Source: Candidatus Nitrosopelagicus brevis
Lineage (GTDB): Archaea > Thermoproteota > Nitrososphaeria > Nitrososphaerales > Nitrosopumilaceae
Direction of reading: 5' to 3'
Assembly: GCF_000812185.1 (NCBI RefSeq)
Contig: NZ_CP007026.1
Coordinates: 997,107-1,061,106 of the forward strand
Length of the DNA: 64,000 nt
Below the pieces are notes generated by a model that saw only the letters and a list, made by a program, of their open reading frames with translations, made no database searches and was not told the DNA's origin. Below are positions 26,605 to 34,605 of the stretch, piece after piece; positions within the stretch are counted from its first letter, which is position 1; the number at the start of each line of letters is the position of its first letter. Both the position numbers and the translations under genes were made by a program.

Positions 26605-27046
26605 CTTTATACAATTTTGTTAGTTTTACAGACAAATTTAATGTAATCATGTAAATAACTAATGAAATTGATTGTGAGACGATTGATGCCATGTATGGTT
26701 CATAGTTAATTTGTAAGAAATAGTACTGTAAAGTCCATCTAACGATTGTATAAACAACCTCACCAATTCCAAGTGAAGAAATTATTTTAATTAAATCTGA
26801 TTTTAAAAGTGTGTTATCTCTTTGACCGTTATCTAAAACATACTTTTTTCTATTATCAAAATAGTATAAACCACCAAAAACTGAAAAGAAAACAGCATAA
26901 TCAATAATCAAAGTGAATGATGAATTGAGATAATCGGCTTGATCTCCAAAGTAATCTGCAGCAACTGCAGAAATGATAACTGAGGCTAAGAAACCTAAGA
27001 AGACGTTTTTATTTAATTTCAGATATTCTTGATACTTTTGTTTCAT
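26594..27046 (-). CDS. Small polytopic membrane protein of unknown function
   Basis: The 150-residue protein has four probable membrane segments at about residues 14-32, 43-62, 85-110 and 118-140. Basic residues between segments two and three (DNRKKYVLDNGQ) suggest a cytosolic loop. I do not recognise a named family; the arrangement is reminiscent of GtrA-like proteins, but no signature is clear. Its 3' end overlaps the RNase HI-like gene by 11 bases, so the two may be co-translated although no functional link is obvious. Confidence 0.7.
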   Translation of the reverse strand: MKQKYQEYLKLNKNVFLGFLASVIISAVAADYFGDQADYLNSSFTLIIDYAVFFSVFGGLYYFDNRKKYVLDNGQRDNTLLKSDLIKIISSLGIGEVVYTIVRWTLQYYFLQINYEPYMASIVSQSISLVIYMITLNLSVKLTKLYKDGS

Positions 27047-27119
27047 ATTTTTTGGTAAAATATGTCATTTTTAGCGTTTCGAGGTAAAGCCATTAATTAT
27101 ATTATTTTTTAATAACAAT

Positions 27120-27443
27120 ATGGATTCAGATGAAAAACGGTTAAAACAAGAGGATTGTAATGAGGATGAGTTGGGAACAGGGGTTCTAACATTAACTAAC
27201 AAACGTATCGCATTTGATAAAAGAACAAGTAGAATAGCTGATTTTTCAACAAAGATGGGAGATACCGTGATTGATGTTCCTTTGGATAAAGTAGACGTTT
27301 GGAAAGAAGGTAGATTTATCAAAAAAATTTGTTTTAAAATAAAAACAGATGAAGATGAAAAATCATACAAATTTGGTGTTATGGGAACAAGTGGATGGTT
27401 AGAAGAAATTCAAGATGCCATAGAAGATTTTAAGAATCAATAA
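27120..27443 (+). CDS. PH/GRAM-like domain protein
   Basis: The 107-residue protein looks like one small pleckstrin-homology-like barrel. The signature stretch is GVLTLTNKRIAFDKR near residue 20, followed by DVPLDKVDVWKEG and an alternating strand CFKIKTDEDEKSYKFGV, ending in an amphipathic helix WLEEIQDAIEDF. This resembles short prokaryotic PH/GRAM-type domains with unknown ligands. There is no signal peptide. It converges on kae1 with a seven-base overlap. Confidence 0.7.
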   Translation: MDSDEKRLKQEDCNEDELGTGVLTLTNKRIAFDKRTSRIADFSTKMGDTVIDVPLDKVDVWKEGRFIKKICFKIKTDEDEKSYKFGVMGTSGWLEEIQDAIEDFKNQ

Positions 27444-28420
27444 AGAACATCAACGCTATCTAATCTCCAAGATTGTTTAACAAAAGTATCTTTCATTTTT
27501 GCACCAGGATATACACTAGATTCTCTTATACCAGTTATTGCAATTTGTGAACCACAATCACCTGCATAGTTTAGTGGAACTACAAAGAATTTTGCTTTTT
27601 GTCTTTTACATACATCTTCTAACATAGAAGATAGTCTTTTGTTTGCAGCTACACCTCCAACTATCATGATTTCATTTTTTCTTGTAAATGCTAATGCACG
27701 TTCAGTAGCTTCTGCAATCATAGCAAATGCAGTTTCTTGTAACGAATAACATGCATCTTGAACTCCTTTTGACGTACTTTGCTTTGCAGCCGAAAGTAAG
27801 CCTGAGAATGATACGTCATTTCCTTTTACCACATATGGTAAATCAACATAGTTTGTGGATTTATTTGCCAATTCTTCAATTTTTCTTCCACATGGAGAAG
27901 CAAATCCCAATGAACGTCCAAATTGATCTAAAAGTTGACCTAAAGTGATATCTAATGTTTCACCAAAAACTCTCCATCTACCAGATGAAAATGCAAGAAT
28001 CATTGTATGTCCTCCTGAAACAAGAAGTACTAGGGGGTTTTTTGCACCGGTCAAAAGTTTACCCAATTCAATATGACCAATAGCATGGTTGACAGGATAA
28101 ATTGGAATATCATAATATGATGAGAGAGAACGTGCAACAACTGCACCAACTCTAAGACATGGTCCTAAACCTGGACCACCTGCATATGCAATCATGTCAA
28201 GATCATTGATTTTGATTTTTGCTTCATCAAGACATTGTTTTAGAACAGATGAACTATTTTCTATATGATGACGTGATGCTTCTCTAGGATGGATTCCTTC
28301 ACCTTCTGGGGGTTTGTAGATTTTCCTAACGTCAGATAAAATTTTTCCATTTTTTTGTTTTTTTTCAATTACTGCACAAGAAAATGTGTGTGCTGTACTT
28401 TCAATTCCTAGGCAATACAT
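27437..28420 (-). CDS. kae1: Kae1/TsaD, tRNA threonylcarbamoyladenosine transferase subunit
   Basis: The 327-residue ASKHA-fold protein transfers the threonylcarbamoyl group to A37 of ANN-decoding tRNAs within the KEOPS complex. Metal-binding histidines are seen in NHAIGHIELG near residue 107 and the nucleotide-binding stretches LVSGGHTMI near residue 131 and VGGVAANKRLS near residue 250. The N-terminus CLGIESTAHTFS is typical of the archaeal Kae1 branch. The Bud32 kinase, sometimes fused to Kae1 in archaea, is not fused here. It lies two bases after the GTPase gene on the same strand. Confidence 0.97.
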   Translation of the reverse strand: MYCLGIESTAHTFSCAVIEKKQKNGKILSDVRKIYKPPEGEGIHPREASRHHIENSSSVLKQCLDEAKIKINDLDMIAYAGGPGLGPCLRVGAVVARSLSSYYDIPIYPVNHAIGHIELGKLLTGAKNPLVLLVSGGHTMILAFSSGRWRVFGETLDITLGQLLDQFGRSLGFASPCGRKIEELANKSTNYVDLPYVVKGNDVSFSGLLSAAKQSTSKGVQDACYSLQETAFAMIAEATERALAFTRKNEIMIVGGVAANKRLSSMLEDVCKRQKAKFFVVPLNYAGDCGSQIAITGIRESSVYPGAKMKDTFVKQSWRLDSVDVLY

Positions 28421-28421
28421 A

Positions 28422-29615
28422 CTATCCTCTACTTAATGTTGATACTATTTTTATTATATCATTGTTTTTGAGTTCATGATCAGCACCAATACGTTGTTTT
28501 GTTTTTGCATCAATAGCATGTAAAAATCCATTTCCAATATCTTGATGAATTGTAAATGCCAATTCTTTTGCAGTAGAACCTTTTTTTAATAATCTTGCAT
28601 CAGGTAAAACTTGTCCTTGTTTATTCATTAATTTGGTTTCATCTTCAACAGGATAAACAACAATCATGTCTAAAACATCAAAGATTATTGAATTAAGAAT
28701 TTGTTGAACACCAGTTGTTTGAATTTTTGTCATAACATTTTTTGCAAGATGTAATGCATTATTTTGTTGTTCAGACAACTGAACATTATCTTTTCCTGAA
28801 AAACTTTCATCTCCAGGAACATAATTGATTAGTTCAGCTTTTGTAGCCTTTCTCAATAAAAGTTCAGTTTCAGCGCTAGAGGGAATAACTTTGAAGTTTG
28901 TCGATATTTTTTCTATAATTTTTAAATCATCACAAAGATCTGCTTTGTTAGCTGCAATAAGCAAAGGTTTTGCAATTTTTCTAAGAGATTTTAGAAAGCC
29001 CATGATATCATCGTCTGACCAATCCTGAGCTTTTTTTGTTTTTAATGACATTGATATTAGAACTTGATCAACTTGGGATTCTAGTATTCCTAATCCTGTA
29101 AAACGACGGGCGATTCCATCAGTAATTTTTGCACGTTTTTGATCTATTTCTTTTACAAGTTTTGGCCATTCTCTGTCAAGTATTTGTTTAAACCATAAAT
29201 CAAATTCTTCTTCAACAAATTTTATGTCTTCTAATGGATCATGAGTTCCAACATTAACCGGTTGTCCTTGGATATCAGTTGAACCAGAAACATCAACCAC
29301 ATGAATCAATGCATCAGCTTTCATAGCGTCAGTTAGAAATTGATTTCCCAACCCCTTACCTTCATGTGCACCTGGAACTAGTCCTGCAACATCAATTAAT
29401 TTTACAGGAACAAATCTAATACCATCATGACACAGATCATTTTCACATCTGTTTTCCAAATTTGTACACTCACAATTAATTTTCAGATAACAAACTCCAA
29501 CATTTGGTTCGATTGTAGTGAATGGAAAATTTCCACTTTGAACTAGCGTTTCTGTTGCAGCAGAGAAAAAAGTCGATTTTCCAACATTTGCTTTCCCAAG
29601 TAATCCAATTTGCAT
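28422..29615 (-). CDS. Obg-family GTPase of the YchF/OLA1-like archaeal type with TGS domain
   Basis: The 397-residue GTPase starts with G1 GLLGKANVGKSTF. A cysteine-bearing insertion (INCECTNLENRCENDLCHDG) follows switch I, then G3 DVAGLVPGAHEGKGLGNQF near residue 75 and G4 AANKADLCDD near residue 220. The C-terminal 80 residues form a TGS-like domain (AKELAFTIHQDIGNGFLHAID). Family members associate with ribosomes or tRNA. The four cysteines in the insertion could bind zinc, which is typical of the archaeal group. It is co-oriented and almost abutting kae1, fitting a translation-related transcript. Confidence 0.92.
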   Translation of the reverse strand: MQIGLLGKANVGKSTFFSAATETLVQSGNFPFTTIEPNVGVCYLKINCECTNLENRCENDLCHDGIRFVPVKLIDVAGLVPGAHEGKGLGNQFLTDAMKADALIHVVDVSGSTDIQGQPVNVGTHDPLEDIKFVEEEFDLWFKQILDREWPKLVKEIDQKRAKITDGIARRFTGLGILESQVDQVLISMSLKTKKAQDWSDDDIMGFLKSLRKIAKPLLIAANKADLCDDLKIIEKISTNFKVIPSSAETELLLRKATKAELINYVPGDESFSGKDNVQLSEQQNNALHLAKNVMTKIQTTGVQQILNSIIFDVLDMIVVYPVEDETKLMNKQGQVLPDARLLKKGSTAKELAFTIHQDIGNGFLHAIDAKTKQRIGADHELKNNDIIKIVSTLSRG

Positions 29616-29666
29616 AAGGAGATAGTTTTCATCTGATCATATTAGTATTACAGAAATTCATTAATC

Positions 29667-30242
29667 ATGGATATAGAAATGAATTATGTGAATTTAGTAA
29701 TTACAGGTAATCCAGGTGTTGGAAAACATACAATTGCAGATTTGTTCACAAAACAAAATTCATCATATCAGATATTTGACATAAATAAATTTGCAATTGA
29801 AAAAGGACTTGGTGAACAGACAGATGACGGAATTGAAGTAGATACTAAAAAATTGAAAAATGAGATTCAAAAGTTGAATTTAGAAAAGTTACTAATTGTA
29901 GGTCATTTAGCACCGTATGTACTGGATGAATCAAATATTGAATATGTTATAATATTGAGAAAAAATCCCTATGAATTAATAAAAATTTATGAAAAAAGAA
30001 AATATCAAAATCAAAAAATAAAAGAAAACGCGGGTAGTGAAGTATTGGGTGTTATTGCAAATGATTCAATTACATCATTTGGAAAGGAAAAATCTTTTGA
30101 AGTTGATGCAACAGATAAGACGCCAGAAGTTATTTTGAAGAGAATTCAGGATATTATGAACAACCAAGAGAGTGGCGATATTGTTGATTGGCTAAAATTA
30201 ATTGAAGAAAAAAATGAAATGAACAAGTTTTTTGATTACTAA
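29667..30242 (+). CDS. Adenylate-kinase-like NTPase of the AK6/Fap7 family
   Basis: The 191-residue protein has a P-loop ITGNPGVGKHT near residue 12 and the segment LLIVGHLAPYVLDES near residue 77, which corresponds to the conserved glycine-histidine stretch of AK6/Fap7 proteins. A lid-like segment with KRKYQNQKIKENAGSEV follows. Fap7 acts in the last steps of small-subunit maturation together with uS11 and also has adenylate kinase activity. The family length is about 180. The ATG at 29667 is used; another ATG four codons on would also serve. It is 32 bases before tgtA. Confidence 0.85.
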   Translation: MDIEMNYVNLVITGNPGVGKHTIADLFTKQNSSYQIFDINKFAIEKGLGEQTDDGIEVDTKKLKNEIQKLNLEKLLIVGHLAPYVLDESNIEYVIILRKNPYELIKIYEKRKYQNQKIKENAGSEVLGVIANDSITSFGKEKSFEVDATDKTPEVILKRIQDIMNNQESGDIVDWLKLIEEKNEMNKFFDY

Positions 30243-30274
30243 TTTAATATAATCCTCAATAATTATACAAAGAA

Positions 30275-31789
30275 TTGTTTGAGATAAAATATAGTGATTT
30301 AGCAGGTAGAATAGGTGTTCTTCATACAAATCATGGTAAAATCGAAACACCATCCTTTGTTCCGGTCATACATCCAGTAAAACAAACTATTCCAGCCAAA
30401 AAAATTAAAGAAATTGGTTTTGATGTTGTAATTACAAATGCATACATCACAATGAAAAGATTGGAAGAGAAAGCAAGAAAAAATGGTATTCATAAAATAA
30501 TAAAATATGATAGTTCTATAATGACAGACTCTGGAGGATATCAGGTTTTAGAATACGGAGAGGTTGATGTCAAACCACCTGCGATGGCAAAATTTGAAAT
30601 GGATATAATGACAGACTTTGCAATCCCATTAGACAAACCTACTGGATTTGGATTATCAAAGAAACAAGCAAAAGAATACGTTGATCATACACTAAAAGTT
30701 TGTAAAACAACAATAAGAAATAAAAAAAATAATGGACAGATCTGGATTGGTCCCATACAAGGAAGTGAACATCCAGAATTAGTCAAAAGATCAACTAACG
30801 AATTAATCAATATGGGTTATCAAATGCTTGCATTAGGAAGCCCAGTTGAATTTATGGAATCATATGAATACAAATTATTAGCAGAGATGATTATTGCTGC
30901 GAAGAAAAACATACCAACTTCAATTCCATTACATTTGTTTGGGGCAGGACATCCATTAACAATTCCATTAGCGGTTGCACTAGGTTGTGATACATTTGAT
31001 TCTGCATCATACATGCTTTATGCAAAACATGATAGAGTGATAACAGAAGATGGTACTAGAAGATTACAAGAGTTGGAGTATTTCCCATTTGATTGTGAGG
31101 TTTCTTCAAGATACAAACCAAAAGAATTACTTGCCATGAAGAAAGAAGAAAGAACAGATCAAATTGCACTTTTCAATTTATACTCAATAAAAGCTGAAGT
31201 TGATAGAGTAAAACAAGCTATTCGAGAAGGTAGATTATGGGAATATACAATGAAAAAGGCAAGAGCACATCCAAAATTATTTGAGACAATTGATGTAATA
31301 CTAAATAATACAAAATTTTTGCAAGATGGAACTCCAAAGTTTAAAGAGAAAGCAATTTTCCTATTTGGGCCAGAGGATCAATACAGACCAGAGATTAGAA
31401 GATATCACGAATATGTAAAAAAATTTAGAACAAAAAAGAAAATTGTAGTTATTACAAAAGATCCAATGATAAAACCAGTATTCACATCATATGATTATAA
31501 AAAATTGCGAAGAAAATTCAAAGATGCAGATTTAGTACAATTTTGTAATTATAATCCATTTTTAGGCATAATACCAATTGAAATTTCAGATGTTTTTCCA
31601 GCATCACACTATGTAATGTCTAGGAAAGAATTTGAGCCTGAAAAATTCCCTACATTTTTGGAAGTTTGGAATGTATTTTTCAGTAAAAACAAGTTTGATT
31701 CAGTATATCTTCCAAAAAATGATTCATTTTTGCAGTACTATAAGAAGTTCATTCCAAAAGGAATAACAAAAAAACAGATTATTGAATAA
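30275..31789 (+). CDS. tgtA: Archaeosine tRNA-guanine transglycosylase
   Basis: The 504-residue protein inserts preQ0 at position 15 of archaeal tRNAs, the first tRNA-level step of archaeosine synthesis. The barrel has the nucleophile region MTDSGGYQVLEYG near residue 82, the substrate-binding GPIQGSEHPELVKRS near residue 158 and a second acidic residue in GCDTFDSASYML near residue 237. Beyond residue 340 lies a C-terminal extension without an obvious complete PUA domain. The start is TTG. The secreted TPR-protein gene begins 29 bases after the stop and may be co-transcribed. Confidence 0.95.
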   Translation: MFEIKYSDLAGRIGVLHTNHGKIETPSFVPVIHPVKQTIPAKKIKEIGFDVVITNAYITMKRLEEKARKNGIHKIIKYDSSIMTDSGGYQVLEYGEVDVKPPAMAKFEMDIMTDFAIPLDKPTGFGLSKKQAKEYVDHTLKVCKTTIRNKKNNGQIWIGPIQGSEHPELVKRSTNELINMGYQMLALGSPVEFMESYEYKLLAEMIIAAKKNIPTSIPLHLFGAGHPLTIPLAVALGCDTFDSASYMLYAKHDRVITEDGTRRLQELEYFPFDCEVSSRYKPKELLAMKKEERTDQIALFNLYSIKAEVDRVKQAIREGRLWEYTMKKARAHPKLFETIDVILNNTKFLQDGTPKFKEKAIFLFGPEDQYRPEIRRYHEYVKKFRTKKKIVVITKDPMIKPVFTSYDYKKLRRKFKDADLVQFCNYNPFLGIIPIEISDVFPASHYVMSRKEFEPEKFPTFLEVWNVFFSKNKFDSVYLPKNDSFLQYYKKFIPKGITKKQIIE

Positions 31790-31818
31790 TTTATCTATCT
31801 CAAATTATTGATGAATGT

Positions 31819-32625
31819 ATGATTAAATCGGTATTAATAGCAATAATTTGTTTAGGAGTTTTGTTTTCAGTCCAAGCAGCAGTTGCAGAAGAGGAATTAC
31901 CTCTTCCAGAGGGGAAAAATATCAAGGAATGGGAATCTATCAGCGCAGCATTAGTTGCAGAAAAAAGATTTAGTGAAGCAATAATCTATCTTGATAAAAT
32001 TTTGGAACAAGAACCAGATAACTTGAAAGCATTAACTAACAAAGCAGGACTTCTTGCACAACTAGGAAATTTTTCAAAAAGTCTTAGTTTATCAAATAAA
32101 GTTTTAGAAATGGATCCAGATAGACTTTCAGCATTAACTAACAAAGCAATTGCACTAAAAATGCTAAATGAGTATGAAAAATCTTTTGAAGTCTTTACAA
32201 AAATATTGATAATTGATCCAGATAATGAAAAAATAAAACAAGCAAGAGCTAGCTTACTAAGTGAATCACCTACAATTTCAACAAATGATTCTATGTATGA
32301 TGTTCATGTCTTAGTTGTAGTTAGAGACAAAGATGAAAATCTCATTGCAGTCACTGAATCAAATAATGCACGGTATTTACCATCAAAATTTACTGAAAAG
32401 TGGTGGAATGACTTATCAGAAAAAAATTATTTGAAATATGAGAATGGTTATGAAATATTTCAAAAAGAAAATACAATGTTATCAAATGACGATCATTTAG
32501 GAATGTTAACATTAGAACGTGAAATGAGCGGGTATAACGTGAATATTTTTGAAGCGTTTATTCCATTGATTCAGATGGAAGAGACAGATACTGCAAAAGT
32601 TCAATGGACGATTATCAAGAATTAG
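31819..32625 (+). CDS. Secreted TPR protein with C-terminal WTII-type domain
   Basis: The 268-residue protein has a signal peptide (KSVLIAIICLGVLFSVQAAVA) and then three TPR-like repeats at about residues 35-140 (ALTNKAGLLAQLGNF, ALTNKAIALKMLNEY). A C-terminal domain of about 110 residues contains VVVRDKDENLIAVTES and ends in VQWTIIKN. This last domain resembles the secreted protein at 57277-57792, which has LRNLDGELISVTKT and ends YWTIIRSD. It lies tail to tail, overlapping by 11 bases, with a GT-C-like membrane protein gene, exactly as the relative does. Function unknown; it should act outside the membrane. Confidence 0.8.
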   Translation: MIKSVLIAIICLGVLFSVQAAVAEEELPLPEGKNIKEWESISAALVAEKRFSEAIIYLDKILEQEPDNLKALTNKAGLLAQLGNFSKSLSLSNKVLEMDPDRLSALTNKAIALKMLNEYEKSFEVFTKILIIDPDNEKIKQARASLLSESPTISTNDSMYDVHVLVVVRDKDENLIAVTESNNARYLPSKFTEKWWNDLSEKNYLKYENGYEIFQKENTMLSNDDHLGMLTLEREMSGYNVNIFEAFIPLIQMEETDTAKVQWTIIKN

Positions 32626-33817
32626 GCTTTTTAGAGAAAAACATTCCAATTCCTATTGAAAAGAATACAATTAGTGGAATATACCTATACGGAAGAATTT
32701 CATAAAAATTTGTGAATACTATAAGAATTGGACCTGCCAACAAGGTACCTAAAATTAAAAACAAGATTGAATCTGTTTCTTTAATCCAATTTTTTGCAAG
32801 TAGTGTTAATCCAACAACAACAGGTAAAATTGTCATTAGTAAAAGGAAATCATATCTCAGTAAAGGTCCAAACGTTGCAAGTCCAATGAAGAATTTTGAC
32901 GCATCAATTTGTATTACATTTGGATATATGGTGTCTCCAGAGAAAATGACTATGGCTGAAATTCCTATGATTCCTACATATGAAATTAAAAGTAGAATTT
33001 TCTTTTTGCTCGAAATCGAGGTTCTTCCAACAAAGAATAGCGTCATGACAAAATAAGGTGCAACAAATGCTTTGGTGAAAAAGGATAGAATATAGAAAAT
33101 TGGAGATAAAATCCACTGTTTTTTTATGACGTAAATTGATAATAGATAGAATAGTACCCAGAAATTTTCGTATACTGCAACTGTATCAAATCTAAGAAAT
33201 GTATGACTCTGAATCAATACAAGAATTGCAATAATTCCGGCAAATCTTTTTTCAGTAATTTGAACTGTTAAAAGATATGTGAATAGTATTACCAGGATTG
33301 AAGCAACAAAAGGTAAAATTTTGATATTTTGGAAAATTGTCTGAGATGCATCTAAGAGGAGCATGCGTACATAACGGTCATTTTGTTCTTCGATGTAGAT
33401 ATTTTCAGATTTTCCGTCTGGCCATATCTTTAATGCATCTTCCAGAATTTCATAATCACCCCACTGTTTAGATTCATCAAGTAATAATTCTGGAGAAGAA
33501 ATACCAATGTATAATGAAAAAATTATTAATAAAATGATCAAAGTAGGTTTTTTTGGAATTTCAAAAATTCGTATTTTGTCTATGGAATTAGAAATTGAAG
33601 AAGGCAATTTTTTCTTATAATAGATAATTCCAAAAAATAATAATCCAAGATTTGATAAGATTACAGGAACGCCCAATGTTCCAACTTCATATGGAATTAG
33701 GTTATCTGAAAATTTTCCAAATACAGATGAAAATAATGATGGAAAAATTATTGAGATAATAGTTAATGAAATAAAAAAGATGGTTGCAATACCAATTAAG
33801 CTGGAAATTTTCGACAT
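32615..33817 (-). CDS. Polytopic membrane protein, possible GT-C glycosyltransferase (copy 1)
   Basis: The 400-residue protein has about ten membrane segments. Just after the third comes an acidic loop LLLDESKQWGDYEILEDAL (near residue 112), in the position where GT-C glycosyltransferases carry their DE or DD motif. Other landmarks are RYVRMLLLDASQ, AVYENFWVLFYLLSIYV near residue 213 and the C-terminal YEILPYRYIPLIVFFS. A clear paralog lies at 56060-57280, with aligned blocks throughout. Glycosyltransfer is inferred from fold-like features and not shown. Each copy converges on a gene for a secreted WTII-type protein. Confidence 0.75.
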   Translation of the reverse strand: MSKISSLIGIATIFFISLTIISIIFPSLFSSVFGKFSDNLIPYEVGTLGVPVILSNLGLLFFGIIYYKKKLPSSISNSIDKIRIFEIPKKPTLIILLIIFSLYIGISSPELLLDESKQWGDYEILEDALKIWPDGKSENIYIEEQNDRYVRMLLLDASQTIFQNIKILPFVASILVILFTYLLTVQITEKRFAGIIAILVLIQSHTFLRFDTVAVYENFWVLFYLLSIYVIKKQWILSPIFYILSFFTKAFVAPYFVMTLFFVGRTSISSKKKILLLISYVGIIGISAIVIFSGDTIYPNVIQIDASKFFIGLATFGPLLRYDFLLLMTILPVVVGLTLLAKNWIKETDSILFLILGTLLAGPILIVFTNFYEILPYRYIPLIVFFSIGIGMFFSKKPNS

Positions 33818-33886
33818 GAAATAATTTTAGAGCTCATATAATTAAATGAAAATAAAATAAGAAAAAGAGGTTTTCTGAAAACGTGC

Positions 33887-34189
33887 CTATAATGCAGCGT
33901 CTTCAGCCCATCCGTTGATGAATACACCGTTTTTGTGAAGTGGAACTGGTTGACCAGCTGTGTAATTCATTGGTCTCATCCAGAAAATGGATTTTGTTGG
34001 ACAAACTCCAATACATGCACCGTCTGTGATGCATCTTTCAGGATAGAAGACAAATGCTTTACCACGTTTCCAACCTTCTACAGGTTTTACACGGAGTACA
34101 TCCGGACCAAGAGAAGTACAGATCTCTACACATAGTGCACAGCCGATACATCTCTGTTCGTCAATGTCTGGAATGATTGCGATTGGCAT
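33887..34189 (-). CDS. Dicluster 4Fe-4S ferredoxin
   Basis: The 100-residue protein has two cluster motifs: CIGCALCVEICTSLGPDVL near residue 15 and CITDGACIGVCPTKSIFWM near residue 53. The second uses the C-x5-C-x3-CP spacing also found in the ferredoxin at 6.3 kb. Codon choice is comparatively C-rich (for example many ATC and GAC codons), which fits high expression. It has its own TATA-like box. It probably carries electrons for cytosolic oxidoreductases, but the partner is not shown by the context. Confidence 0.93.
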   Translation of the reverse strand: MPIAIIPDIDEQRCIGCALCVEICTSLGPDVLRVKPVEGWKRGKAFVFYPERCITDGACIGVCPTKSIFWMRPMNYTAGQPVPLHKNGVFINGWAEDAAL

Positions 34190-34213
34190 TCTAACACTCT
34201 TTGACCATATTTA

Positions 34214-34223
34214 CTATTTAAAC
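34214..34223 (-). promoter_or_regulatory. TATA-like box of the 100-residue ferredoxin gene
   Basis: The minus strand reads GTTTAAATAG, centred about 28-30 bases before the ATG at 34189, the spacing expected for a leaderless or nearly leaderless archaeal transcript. Confidence 0.45.
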
Positions 34224-34297
34224 CATGAACTAGATCGTTAACAGCGTTATGAAATGGATCGATAAATAAAACAAAAGAAAAAACGATAAACAAGAAA

Positions 34298-34510
34298 TTA
34301 CTTTCTCATTGCATCGATTTGGCCAGATGTTACCCAATCCAATAGTTCTGCGGATGATGGATTCATTTCTGGTTTTCCGCCCATAAGATTGGCTACCCAA
34401 ATCCAGTTAATTTGATTTAATAGGACTTTGTTTGCTTCGTCGCCTGCGCGAACTTTAGCAACTAGAGCTTGATCTTGTGTGGCTTCCCATTCTGCATAGG
34501 TTCTTCCCAT
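34298..34510 (-). CDS. Small acidic-to-neutral protein of unknown function
   Basis: The 70-residue protein begins MGRTYAEWEATQDQALV and is probably all helical, with Trp-rich segments INWIWVANLMGG and LLDWVTSGQID. It has no cysteines, signal peptide or membrane segment. Codon choice is richer in C-ending codons than most genes here, as in the neighbouring ferredoxin, which suggests strong expression. It has its own TATA-like box 30 bases upstream. I recognise no family. The proximity to a ferredoxin gene on the same strand (108-base gap) hints at, but does not show, a link. Confidence 0.75.
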   Translation of the reverse strand: MGRTYAEWEATQDQALVAKVRAGDEANKVLLNQINWIWVANLMGGKPEMNPSSAELLDWVTSGQIDAMRK

Positions 34511-34533
34511 AATTGATCAAAAGTCAGCTTCCA

Positions 34534-34543
34534 CTAATTAAAG
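34534..34543 (-). promoter_or_regulatory. TATA-like box of the 70-residue protein gene
   Basis: The minus strand reads CTTTAATTAG about 28-30 bases before the ATG at 34510. The divergent beta-CASP gene begins about 65 bases beyond it, so both promoters share a 95-base interval. Confidence 0.4.
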
Positions 34544-34605
34544 CTATTGTAAATTGTCGACCTAGTACAATTTGAAGAGTCTAAGATATAAGACAGAGTT
34601 GAAAT

